Assembly (NCBI GenBank): GCA_001643675.2
Contig: LSRY02000043.1
Location: forward strand, 363,501 to 427,500
Direction: 5' to 3'
Source of the DNA: Monocercomonoides exilis
Taxonomy: Eukaryota; Preaxostyla; Oxymonadida; Polymastigidae
DNA length: 64,000 bases
The notes beneath the pieces were generated by a model. The model worked only from the letters and a program-made list of their open reading frames with translations, made no database searches and had not been told where the DNA came from. Position numbers and translations under genes: made by a program. Of the stretch, positions 12,901 through 23,478 are shown piece by piece. How positions within the stretch are numbered: the stretch's first letter is position 1; each line of letters opens with the position of its first letter.

Positions 12901-13264
12901 ATAAAAATATGAAATTTTAATTTCATTAGAAAATAAAACAAAAAAATTTTTTTTTCAAATAAAATTTGTCACACTTGTTGAAATTTTTTTATAAAAGATG
13001 AGATAGTCAACTCAATCTGAAAATTTAAAAAAAAAAAGTGTTTTATAAAAAAATAATTTTCATCAGTCGAATTTTTTATATTGTGACTTTTTTTGATGCG
13101 TTCATTTATCAGTTTTCTATTGTCAAAAACCAATTGTTTTATTTTCCAATGAAAAATTCGTTAAATTGTTACAAAAAACTCGTGTTAAATAAAAATGTTA
13201 AACACTATTTTCTTTATAATAAGAAAAAAATTTTTTTGTAAAGTCACTTTTGTGTAATTTTCAA

Positions 13265-13445
13265 ATAAAATGAAAAGTTCATATTTCTATCAAATATCTG
13301 TTTTCGCTCTCCAAATTTTGCTGTCATTGAAACAAATCCTGAACAATGTTTACATTTCCATTTCAGTGAAGTTTCGTGAGTGTGAACAGAAATTTGATCG
13401 AAATATAAAATTTTCAATTTTAAGAAAATTAAACAAAAGGAACTT
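13265..13445. repeat. Second copy of the inverted-repeat element
   Basis: The left arm at about 13270-13308 (GTTCATATTTCTATCAAATA, then TCTGTTTTCGCTC) pairs with the reverse complement of the right arm at about 13378-13420, at roughly 75% identity. The loop around 13340-13375 (ACAATGTTTACATTTCCATT) is also recognisable, inverted and diverged, near 12570-12640. This suggests several decayed copies of one family in this desert. Confidence 0.5.
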
Positions 13446-14117
13446 AACAAAAAAATATGGTCATAAAAAGAAACTTTATTGAGATCTTTTTAAAAAAACT
13501 TATTCAAACCAAAAGTTCGTTTCAAAATTTTTGATTGAAAAATAATGTTTTCAAAATTAATCACCAACATAGCAAATTTTTTTTCTAAAACACATTTTTA
13601 TAAAAATTTCAAAATCAAAAAAAAAAAAAAAAATTCAATAAAATAAATGGATCAAGTTGAAAAAAACATTAATAACATTTAAATTTCACATGAATTAAAA
13701 ATTGAAAAACGAAAAAAAAAAAAAAAAAAAAAATCACTTTTAAAAAAATGAAACAATTTTGATGCAATAAATCATGTATTATCATGCAATATGATGAGGA
13801 ATATTTGTTGACAAAAAATATATTAAATTATAGTTTTTTCTGAAGTTGAACTAACTGACTGTTATCATATGATTATTGTTTAAAACTCATTTCAGATTTT
13901 AAATAATAATTTTTTTTTATATAACTATTTGTAGATGAATGAAAGAGTATTTGCGAGATGCGTGATGAAGTGTGTATGGATGAGTTGAAAAAAATTAAAA
14001 ATTTAAAGCAACAATTCTCAAACACAACGCATCAACATCCACACAATTCCATCTCACTCGGCTGCCAACTTCAATAAAAAATTTGGACAAAATCTCTGAT
14101 GTTCACGCATATTGAAT

Positions 14118-14819
14118 TTAAAGCTTAGAAGCTTTGCAAGTGAAGCACTCAGTACGGAAAGCAAAGTTTTTCTAATTAATAACAAAATTAACATATAATT
14201 CATATAAAAAAATACAAATTTCATACAGCATGACAATGAGGGCATTCCCAGTCACCATCTCTTGGAACATAGCGTTCTCTGGCTTCTTCTGCTGTAACAA
14301 CACGGCAGGATGGTGTTTTTTTCGCTGAGCACTGTCTGCATTCATCGCGGAATGCATAATTATGCGAATTGCAAGAAGCACAAAACCAATCTCCTTCACG
14401 TTGTTGAGTGCGACGTCTTTGAGGAGCACCAAAAGCACCAACGCGAATTGTTCCGCAAGAATAGCAATCAGTTCTACGAGAAAAGTTAAGTCCTCCGCAT
14501 GTTGGGCACATCCTGTTGAATGAGCAAAATCAAAAAATGTCATTCTAAAATGAAAAATTGATAACTATATTGAAAAGATCATACCAATCTCCGGGTCTGG
14601 CTTGGGTGAACGCACGTTTCCCTCCTCCAGGAGCTGCGACGGATGATGAAGATCCATCTCTTCCAGTACCACACTTGAGGCACGTTATCCTTCTAGCATA
14701 GTTCATGAACTGACAATTCTACTCAACAAAAATTGCATTTAAGAATAATATATTTTTCACTTAAAAGCATAGAAGAAAATTAGTCGTACTGGGCAATTCC
14801 AATCTCCTGGTCTCTGCAT
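14118..14819 (-). CDS. Four-finger RanBP2-type (zf-RanBP) zinc-finger protein
   Basis: complement(14118..14171, 14227..14512, 14585..14718, 14790..14819) gives 167 residues. It contains four W-x-C-x2-C-x10-C-x2-C fingers: DWNCPNC...CLKCG at the N-terminus, DWMCPTC...CYSCG, DWFCASC...CRQCSA and DWECPHC...CFTCKA at the C-terminus. Such fingers bind single-stranded RNA with GGU preference (ZRANB2 class) or ubiquitin; the repeated N-F/Y-A-F-R-x-E-C pattern fits the RNA-binding class seen in plant and protist proteins. An intron splits every finger or its border. The last exon is only 18 codons; if it were missed, the fourth finger would look truncated at CHAV. Spacers between fingers are Gly/Arg-rich. 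Confidence 0.9.
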
Positions 14820-15012
14820 TTTTATCGATCTTTATTCTGTAAATATCCAAGACTGACGAAGTGTGATCAACATTAGATAATAATGGTCTTTTCCACATCA
14901 TCATTAATGGATATTGCACGTTATCAAATATATTTATAATAATTTTTGTATCATTCGATTATAAAAGAATTCATTGTGAGATTTGACCCATTTGTTTATT
15001 TTCTCTTTCCAA

Positions 15013-15740
15013 ATGCCAGAAATACCCCTTTTTCAAGCGCTTTGTACGTGGAATATTCCAGATGTTTCAACTTGGATAACAAAAGGTAACATCAGCCTTT
15101 CAATATATCGGAATACAGAAGAATCTACTTCAAGATTGATCGGAGTTGACGAATCAAAGGTATCAAACTCAAATACTATTGATGCCTTTTTTTTATTTTT
15201 GCATATTTAAGAATTTTGTTATTAACGAATATTTTTCCAGTGAGTTCCCACAAAAACATAATGATTTATTTGTAACAATTCTTGTTGGAAGCGGACAAAC
15301 TCATGGGTTCAACTTTTTAACTTCGGATGATGCAACAAAATTCATGAAAGTTGCAACGGATGTAATAACAGAAAGTATTGCAAAACAAGAAGTACTAACT
15401 GGAGATGGACAACCATCAACTACTCAATTGAACAGTCAAAGTGAATCATCGTTAATAAGTCAACAACCGTCAGTCACTTCTTCATCTTCAATTCCTTCAG
15501 GCTCAATTGAAAATCCTTCATTTCTTAACAACATTTTAGCCAAAGATGTTGTTTCTGCTGTTGGTTTGCTTTTTCAAGCTTCATATTTATTAATTTTATT
15601 TATTTTTTCGTTAAAAAGGAGCATTAACTTTTCGAGAACAAATGGACATTTTTGCAGACGAAATGAAATTATATTTTGAAAAGAAAATCAAAGAAATGCA
15701 AGAACAAATTACGAAACATTTGCATTCACAACCTCAATAG
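15013..15740 (+). CDS. Short EVH1 (WH1) domain protein with C-terminal coiled coil, Ena/VASP-like
   Basis: join(15013..15159, 15212..15563, 15619..15740) gives 206 residues. Residues about 1-105 fit an EVH1 fold: the N-terminal strand ending in TWI, SLSIYRN, the RLIGVDES strand, NFVINEYF, and the closing HGFNFLTSDDATKFMKVATD, which parallels the YGLNFGSKEDA...F of Ena/VASP. A Ser/Gln/Thr-rich linker follows. The last 40 residues (FREQMDIFADEMKLYFEKK and on) form a coiled coil, placed like the VASP tetramerisation helix. EVH1 domains bind proline-rich ligands at actin structures. The G-actin/F-actin EVH2 motifs between the two ends are not evident. Long Pro-rich proteins elsewhere in the window could be ligands, but that is speculation. 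Confidence 0.78.
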
Positions 15741-16074
15741 ATAAAAGTTGTATTTTTTGGGAGAAATATTTTCATATTCGAGTTTAATTTAACTCTCTTT
15801 GAATACATTTTTGAGAACAAATACATAAACGTATTTATGTGAATGCTTTTCCTTCCTTTTTCCAAATATTATAATTTTTATCTCGAAATTTTGTATGCAC
15901 GTATAATTTGAATTTTTTGATTTTTAATTTATACATTATAAATTTCGTATTTTAATATGTGCTTTGTTTGATTTATTACGTTTTTAATGAATATAAAAAT
16001 AAATAAAAAACAATAAGCCCAAATAAAAAGTATATACTGATCTCAGCCATAGTTTTTGGTTCTCGGATTTACAC
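15741..16074. other. Intergenic spacer
   Basis: AT-rich spacer between two same-strand genes. It must hold the 3' end of the EVH1 transcript and the promoter of the E2 gene; I see no gene or conserved element. Confidence 0.5.
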
Positions 16075-16883
16075 ATGTCGATTGCCACAAAACGACTGAT
16101 GTCCGAGCAGAGGGGTATGCTTATATATGAATTTATATATTCATTAATGCATTATTGTTTTGAAAAATGATTTATTTTTTGTACTACTAAACAATCTTGC
16201 ATTTTATGTATTTTAGAACTCTCTCGCCATCCTGTCCAAGGAATTGCCGCAGGACCAATTTCAAGTAAAAATTTATTTGAATGGGAAGCATACATAAGGT
16301 CATCTTATATTTTTTTATTCAACTATTTCATGATCAAAATTTCATTTTGGATTTTTAGAGGTCCTGAAGCCACTCCATTTGAAAAAGGAACATTTCGCGC
16401 AACACTTTCATTTCCAAGAGATTATCCAATGAGTCCGCCCAAAATGAAATTTACAACTCCGGTTTTCCATCCAAATGGTCTGATCATAAATATTTATTAT
16501 TTTTTTTTCTTTTTTTAATTGCTGATTGTTTTTTAATTTTTGACTATTTTCACTAAGTCTTTCCCGATGGAAATGTTTGTATATCCATTCTTCATCCACC
16601 AGGAGACGATCCCACAGGATATGAAGTTTGGTAGATTTATTTTTAATGTTTGACATTGTTTTTTTAGTCAGCATCAGAACGATGGTCACCAGTTCAAAGC
16701 GTAGAAAAAATTCTTTTATCTGTTTTGAGTATGCTAGCAGAGCCAAATTGCGATTCTCCAGCAAATGTTGATGCTGCAAAGTTGTACAGGGAAAATCGAA
16801 GAGAATATAATAGAAGAGCAGAACAGGCTTCTCTGGCTGCAACTGCAGCTACAGCCGCAGTTACAGGGGTAGCGAAGAAATAA
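16075..16883 (+). CDS. UBE2G2: UBE2G2/Ubc7-type ubiquitin-conjugating enzyme E2
   Basis: join(16075..16114, 16217..16298, 16359..16477, 16558..16625, 16668..16883) gives 174 residues. The E2 core is complete: LFEWEA, the PPKMKF strand, [15 protein letters not shown] with the catalytic Cys, and the family-specific acidic loop [11 protein letters not shown] that separates the G/Ubc7 class from other E2s. [15 protein letters not shown] follows. Ubc7/UBE2G2 works in ER-associated degradation with membrane E3s. The C-terminal tail is extended by an Ala-rich stretch ([13 protein letters not shown]) not usual in the family. Five exons for a 174-residue protein illustrate the intron density here. Confidence 0.96.
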
Positions 16884-17175
16884 CAATATTCGCAAAGATT
16901 TCATTTAAGCGATCACCTTTTTATTCACTTGATCTCTCCTTTTCAAATTTTCATTCATGTATTTTCGCATTTCTCAAATATTTTTTTGTTTTCGAAGTGA
17001 ATTAAAACAAGAAGTTTTTTCAATGACATGGAAAGATACAAATTTGTTTGCGCAACCACAAAACACAAACACGCCTGTCTCTATTTAAACACTTATTTTA
17101 TTATACAAATTGATTGCAAATAACTTGGGCAATTGTTATGAACTAAAATCTGAAAGACCAACCACTTTCAATATT

Positions 17176-17754
17176 TCAAAGTTCGATGCTTCCTTCCTTC
17201 AGGACCGCTTCTTCATGTGATGGAGAACACACATTTTTTTCTGAGGAGATTGAAGAAGAACAATTCTCGTCTTGATTGGAAATTGTCTTTAAACATGACG
17301 AAGCAGAATTTTTTTGGGTAAATACACAGTTATCAACTTGTGAAACTGTAGGCTTTTTCTTTTGAACTTCTTTTTGTAATAATTCGATTATCGCAAGCAT
17401 GTTTATGATGGTACTTTGGTTGTCGGAAACTGCCTCAGAAATATCTGGATCAGATTGGTCCCTGAGAAATGGATAAATAATTACAACACATATTATTTAG
17501 GCGGAAAAAGTTAATAAAACAGAAAAAAAGGATAAGGAAAATATTTACGCAAATTGTTAGCGATAAAAAGAGCAAAATAATAATTGTACATTTGCAATAC
17601 ACATTTCTTTCAATTGGGCTGTACTTTCTTTTAGTTTTGTCACTACATGTGTTAATCGTTCAATTTCATTTTCTATATTTGGAATTTTTGTGTAATCAAC
17701 ATGTAAAGGAGCAGTAACTCGCGAAAATATTGGTAATTGTTGTTCTTTTGACAT
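17176..17754 (-). CDS. Small coiled-coil protein, uncharacterised
   Basis: The first exon starts at ATG 17754 (MSKEQQLPIFSRV) and carries a heptad-rich helix with IERLTHVVTKLKESTAQLKE. The second coding part (17176 to about 17430) continues with SDNQSTIINMLAIIELLQKE, then a hydrophilic Ser/Cys/Glu tail to the stop at 17176. The join is uncertain: either donor GTACAA with acceptor CTGAG (about 17431), or donor GTATTG with acceptor GATCCAG, keeps frame; the more pyrimidine-rich acceptor CTCAG does not. Length is about 135-140 residues. No family signature is recognised; a short two-helix coiled coil is typical of BLOC/BORC-like or kinetochore subunits. Confidence 0.5.
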
Positions 17755-18017
17755 CGAACAGTTATAATGGCATCTTTGATCATTATGCCAAAAAAAAATC
17801 ATCTTTTCCGACGTCAAACTGAGTTTGACGAACGAAAACCAAAATTTACAAGAAAACATGATTCTGTACATCATGGGTCGCCTTCTCATACTCCATTTCA
17901 TTCTAATAAGGTGTCATTTATTATTTGTTATTTATTAAATTGAATTAATTTTAAATAATGTATAATTGTCATAAGGGGATAACTTATGAGACAATAGATT
18001 TTATAACTGTACCGAGA

Positions 18018-19927
18018 ATGGGGTCTACATTTTCAAAAAGTTTGAGCTTTATGTTTAATGGGCAATGGATTAAAAATTTTATTTTGTAGGATTATCTTTA
18101 AATGGAGACGAAAAGCATTTGACACCCGATGAATTGAACGAACCTCCAACATTGGGTAGGCGTCTTTCTCGAACGCTCACTGATGGACGCGATGATCCTG
18201 CACATCGACATCGCGTACCAACATTTACTCGAATATTACAAAGAGTATTTGATGATGCAGATAGTGACGAATCGGATATAGATAGTTTTGAGTTTGAAAC
18301 CGATAGCGAAATCACAGATGAAGATAGCAGTGATGAATTTAATGAAAACATTGATCAAGAGAATACACAACTTCCATTTGGTGCATTTGATGAATTTATT
18401 TTCCTTGGCGATTCATCCGAAGAATACAGTGGAGAAGAAGAAGAAGAAGAAGATGATGATGATGAAAGCAACATCGACGAATACGTTGAATATAATTCAG
18501 ATGATGAAATGAGCTCAGAAAATGATGAAGATTGGAAACATCATAAACAAGAACGAAGAGGAAGAACAAAACCCATCATAACAGAAATAATTGACGATGA
18601 AGACGAAAATGTGCATATAGACGAAAATAAAGGGAAAGTTAAGGAAGTTGAACACGAAAGGAATGATTACATTATCCAAGAGGAAGAAGACGACGATGTT
18701 CCACTCAAAATGAGGAGGAAGGTTGTACGTGAAGACGAAGACAATAAATCAAAAGCAGCGAAAAAAAGTGCCAATGACAAAGAAGCGAAAAGAAAGGCGA
18801 AGGAAAAGAAGAGCAAAGCAAAAGAGAAGGAAGCGAAAAAAGTCGAAGAAAAAGAAGGCAAAGAAGAAATGGAAGAGAAAGAGAAAGAAAAAGAGAAAGA
18901 CGAAAAAGGAACGAAAAGTAGCGAAGCAGCATCTATGCCCAAAAAGGCTGTTAAGATCAGCCCCTTTCAGAAGAATGTTTATGATGCTGTGAGGTGTGTG
19001 GTTTTATGATGTGTTGCACAAATTGTGGTTGTTTTGATCTATTGGGAAAGTTCTATTATTTTATTTTGTTTTATTTTGTTATAAATTTACTTTTCTAATA
19101 TTTCTTTTGTGGTTTTTCCATTTTTCTCTCCCAAAAATTCACTTTTCTTCCTATTTTCTTCTTTTATTTTGATTTCTATTTTTTTTTTTCCTACCCCTTT
19201 CTTTGAAGACTCATTCCATCAGGAAAAGTGACAACATATTCGTCATTGGCTGAGTTTGTGGGGTGCTCTTCAGCAAAAGCCGTGTTAGATGCACTGACAC
19301 TGAACCCGTTTCCTGCATCACTTGTGCCTGACCATCGAGTTCTGCTGTCTTCAGCACAGCTGGGTGTGAATGGAGAGGGGAAAAGGGGATTGATAAGAAT
19401 GAGAGAGAGAAGGAGAGAGAGAGAGAGAAAGAGAAAAAAAGAAGAAAGAAAGAAAATATTTATTTATTTATTTATTGTTTTATATAAATTCGCAATTGTC
19501 TATTGAAATATTTTTTGGATTATTTTTTGAACTTGAAATATCATTTCTTTCTTTTTCATTTCATTTCATTTCATTTCTTTTCTTTTCTTTTCTTTCTTTC
19601 TCTCGTTTAACTATTTGAATCATTTTGTGTTTAGGAGGCTATCGAGGGAAAAGAACGTTGAAGCAGCTGAAAAGGAAGATAAAGCTTTTGAATGCAGAAG
19701 GAGTGGAATTCGAAGAAGAAAGCGAATCAGAAGAGGAAAAAGAAGAACAAGAACAAGAACAAGAGGAGAAGAATGAGGAAAAAGAAAAGGAAGAGGAAGA
19801 GGAAGAAGAAGATAGCGAGGTGAAAAATAAAGGGAAAAAGACAGAATCGGCCGAAGAAGCTGAGGAAAAGAGGAAGGAAAAGGAGAGAAAGAAGGGTTTG
19901 CTTTTATTTTTTCCTCCAATATTTTAA
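18018..19927 (+). CDS. MGMT/alkyltransferase-like (ATL) fold protein with PDHR in place of PCHR and a long acidic N-terminus
   Basis: join(18018..18039, 18090..18993, 19209..19363, 19635..19927) gives 457 residues. Residues about 1-300 are low complexity: an acidic D/E-rich half and then a Lys/Glu-rich half. Residues about 300-385 match the DNA-binding domain of O6-methylguanine-DNA methyltransferase: FQKNVYDAVRLIPSGKVTTY, the helix-turn-helix SSLAEFVG, NPFPASLVPDHRV, then LGGYRG. The catalytic Cys of PCHR is Asp (GAC at 19330-19332), so alkyl transfer by the normal mechanism is impossible. The Arg-finger position (ARAVG in relatives) reads AKAVL. ATL proteins with Trp or Ala there bind alkylated bases and recruit nucleotide-excision repair; an Asp form is unfamiliar to me. 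The N-terminus MGSTFSK fits an N-myristoylation signal. A Glu-rich tail ends the protein; a further 3' exon cannot be excluded. Confidence 0.82.
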
Positions 19928-20928
19928 TCAATTTATATATATTTTGGATGAATACGTAATATTTTTAAAAATAATTTCGATGTATTAATAACAATATATA
20001 TATATATATATATTGCTCTGAACTTAATTTTATTTTATGATATTTTATTATATTTATTTATTTATTTATTATATTTATTATTGTTATTTATATTGTATCC
20101 ATAGCCTTCTATAAAAGACATCAGGAAGCCGAGCGCCTTTTCTATCTTCAGGTTTCGAACCCCGAAAAGGTGCTTTTCACTTTCGATTCCCAAAAGAATG
20201 AGATTGATTCGAACACACTCTACAACACAGCAAGTTCGGAGAACAATTAAAAAAAAATAATTTATTCGTTTCACAGATACGTTGATCGTATCATCCCATC
20301 CAAAAACTTTCTTTCTTATTTTCTGATCCAATTCATTATGTATCAGTTTTGATTGATTTGCTGCTAAAAGCATTTTGAAAATTATTGCTATTTATAATCA
20401 TATTTTAAACTTTTTTAATAATTATAATTTAAAAAATTAATAGAAACCAAATTTTCATAAGAATTATCACCTTTTGTTCATTCGTTTGAAAAAAATCGAT
20501 TATATTCCACAAGCTGTTGCATAGCAAAATTATATCTGCAATTGTTCACAATTTAATTTTATTATTCAGAGATAGGTTGATAAGATTTCGTTTCTTTTTT
20601 TTTATCAAATTTGTCGAAATCACAAATTCTTTTTATTTCGCGTAAAAAACTATAATGACCAAGAGCGTTTATGTAATTGGATTTATTGGAAACGATTGAA
20701 ACTTTTCTTTAAATTATTTTTAATATAAGGATAAATATTTTCTCAACTTATTCAAATTTACTTTTCTAAAACAAAATCAACAATGAAGAATTCAATAACA
20801 TATTTTAATAATTGTTAGCAAGTGTATATTATTTTTTTAGGATAATTATTATATATATTTGAAATTCCAAAAATTTCTAACAGAAAAATTCGGAGATAAC
20901 CCTTTATCCATTTGAATTAATATCAGAA
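19928..20928. other. Intergenic; one weak small-gene candidate inside
   Basis: AT-rich with a (TA)n run near 19995-20013 and TTTA repeats near 20045-20080. The only candidate gene is the weak minus-strand one at 20148-20373 (next entry). The rest shows nothing I can support. Confidence 0.5.
20148..20373 (-). CDS. Possible small protein, two exons, unrecognised
   Basis: An ATG at 20373 begins a hydrophilic 33-codon reading frame with KLIHNELDQKIRKKVFGWDD. A GTGAAA donor and TTGTAG acceptor would join it to a second exon ending ...TFSGFET and a TGA at 20148, about 56 residues in all. Codon content is less AT-biased than the flanks, which is the main support. There is no recognisable family and the splice sites are ordinary, so this may be spurious. 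Confidence 0.25.
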
Positions 20929-22451
20929 ATGAAAATCGTTGAATTTCGCACACAATTACCATTTACAATGGAAGAATTTCCATTGGGACAATTGTTTGTT
21001 ATTATTTTTCATTTTATTTTATGATTACGTGATTAATCTTCAGATATATGGTTGCGAAGGCTTCAAGGGAGAACAGCGCTGGAGGTGATGGAGTCGAAAC
21101 AGTGAAAAATGAGCCATATGAAAAAGATGGGGTGAAGGGACAATACACATACAAGGTATTTGAATTTGACGATCTTATGAGATATTTTATATTTTCAAAA
21201 TCTAAAAAATTTGCTTGAATAATCTAAAGCGACTGTATTTTGCAAATAGAATCCCGAAATGGTTACAAAAAATCCTTCCAAAAGATTCAATGGTTCTTGA
21301 AGAAGAAAGTTGGAACGCATTTCCGTACACAAAAACGGTCTACAAAAACAAATGGATGAAAGATGATTTCTCCTTAACAATTGAATCAATGCACGTGCCA
21401 GGAGCTGAGCCAGTTGAAAACGTATGTGCTTTTCAAAGATACTTTAGACATAAAAAATTATTTTAAAAAAATCAGGCATTAAATCTGACAGCCGATGAAC
21501 TAAAAAAAAGAAAAGTCGAAGTTATTGATCTTGGAGTGAAAGTGGTATGAATTCCAACAATTTCCTTTTGGTATAATCAAGACATTTTCATTTTTAACGT
21601 TTACTCCAAGAAATCTAATACGAAAGAGTATAAGTGCAATGTTGACCCAACTGTATTTCATTCAGAAAAGACAGGAAGAGGACCTTTAACACCAAAATGG
21701 TGGGAAAAGGCAGGTGAAAAAGGATGGCCTGTGATGACTGCCTACAAAGTGATGAAGTTTCATTTCAAATGGTTTGGCCTGCAGACGATTGCAGAGAGCT
21801 ACTCGGTGAGTGTGTGCCGCACATTCTTTGGGAATGCCCACAGACAGCAAGTGTGCTGGATGGATGAGTATCATGGAATGACCATCGAAGACATCAGGGC
21901 ATTTGAAGCACAGCAGCAAGCGGAAGCAATGAAGGTATTGACAAGTAATGGTTTTTCTTTTTTTTTTTCGAGCTGAAGAATGCACTTTATTTTTATTTTT
22001 TTGTCTTGGAAGAATTTTGTGTTAATGTTTGGTTTTATTTTGAACAGAAAAAGATTCAATAAATATTTTAATGTGTTTTTCACTACAATATTTTGTTATT
22101 CATTTTTCATTCTTCTATTTATTCATTCACTCTTAATTGACATGAATTTCAATCTTTTCTTATTTCAATCATTAAAATACAAAGGGCCTGAAAGAGCCTC
22201 CAAAGGAGAATCCAGACGAGAATGATGAAGATGAACAGGAACCTTCTTCATCGGCAACGCCTTCTTGCTCGGCGACGCCTAATTCAGGAGAAAAGGCACC
22301 AACTCCTTCCGGTTCCACTTCTCCTTCTCCATCTTCTTCGTCTTCGACGGCTCAGCCTGATTCTGAGCAGCCTTCTGATGCAGATGATGCAGCGAAAAAA
22401 CAAACTGAGGAAGGTAAAGAGGAAAAGAAAGAAGAGGAAAAAAAGGATTAA
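20929..22451 (+). CDS. Class I phosphatidylinositol transfer protein (PITP)
   Basis: join(20929..20993, 21044..21155, 21230..21421, 21476..21544, 21611..21934, 22185..22451) gives 342 residues. Residues 1-270 follow PITP-alpha/beta throughout: FPLGQLYMVAKAS, GGDGVETVKNEPYEKDGVKG, SWNAFPYTKTVY, EKTGRGPLTPKW, KVMKFHFKWFGLQ and HRQQVCWMDEYHGMTIEDIR. These proteins exchange phosphatidylinositol and phosphatidylcholine between membranes and support phosphoinositide signalling. The regulatory C-terminal helix is present (QQQAEAMKGL). A 70-residue Ser/Pro/Glu-rich tail, ending in a Lys/Glu run, is an addition compared with the roughly 270-residue animal proteins and lies wholly in the last exon. Confidence 0.95.
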
Positions 22452-23478
22452 TAGTAATCCTGAAAGTATCTCAAAAGAATGATACGAAATGAATATAATT
22501 AAACTTATTTTTGTAATATCAGAGAAAGGTTTTCCAGATATTAGAATTTTTAAAGGCTTTAACTTGAGAATTCATTCATTTCAACAATATTTGCATGAGA
22601 GTTTTCATCCTTTTAAAACAAACAATTTTTGCTTGAGCGTTTTGCTTCTTTGTATCTCAAACTCTTCAAAAAAAACTCATTTATTAAAATAAATCTATTT
22701 TTTCCTTTTTTTATTTGATAAAAAATTAATCCAAATGTGATTCTTGCATCCATTTAATTAATAAACTTTGTCCTTATTGAACAACTTTAGCAATCTTCAC
22801 TTCTCTTTACACTTCAAACAAATTTCCGATCTTATATCTAGATACCAATGTGACAGCAACCTTTTCAATTGTCAAAACAAATATGTCTCGTATTAACAGA
22901 GATTATTTGTTCATTGAAAGCAAACATTTTTTTGCTATTCAGTCCCAACTTACTCATTCTTAAAAACTATTCACTTTTCTTAAATTAATATTTAAAAAAA
23001 AAATGTTTGATTTCAAAGTGAGATGTGGTAGTTTTTCATTCTAGTGTAAGCAGATAATGCAATAAAACTATGAGGAAAAGAATAGATATTTCAGTGAATT
23101 GATAAAAAAAGAACAAAGAAAAATAGACTGAAACAGATGAATATATATTACTCTATATAAGTGCCATTGATAAGCATCATCTTTCATGCGTTCTGTCAAT
23201 CGATTCAACTTTTCTATTGATGTAAACTTTTTTGTTTTGTTTTTGAAAAAATAAAATGAAAACGTCAGACCCTAAATATGAATCAAATAGGATTGAATAG
23301 TTTCAAAAATAATTATTCATTTCTATAATAATTAATATTTCTGGTCTTTCTTATCACCTCCTCGCAAATTGACTGCTATTCCTTTCTTCTTCACCTTTAT
23401 TGCATAAGCTGATTCACTTCTAGACCTTTCCCTGTATTCCTTCTCTCTTTCCCGTCTCTTCTGTCTCTCTTCGTCCAA
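22452..23478. other. Intergenic, convergent 3' flanks
   Basis: About 1 kb of AT-rich DNA lies between convergent PITP and eIF4A genes. Open frames are short and composition-driven. No RNA gene or repeat array is visible. Confidence 0.6.

Larger units (their letters stand above)
9581..14117. other. 4.5-kb AT-rich gene desert with inverted-repeat fossils
   Basis: No open frame longer than about 80 codons and no conserved motif appears in either strand. Base composition is markedly more AT-rich than the neighbouring exons, with A and T runs up to about 20. Diverged palindromic elements lie between about 12.5 and 13.5 kb (separate entries). Most of the rest shows no structure I can name. Confidence 0.65.

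Noticed and set aside
20062-20373. 103-codon unspliced minus-strand frame
   Set aside because: Its second half ends in Asn/Lys simple sequence; only a short spliced form is kept, at low confidence.
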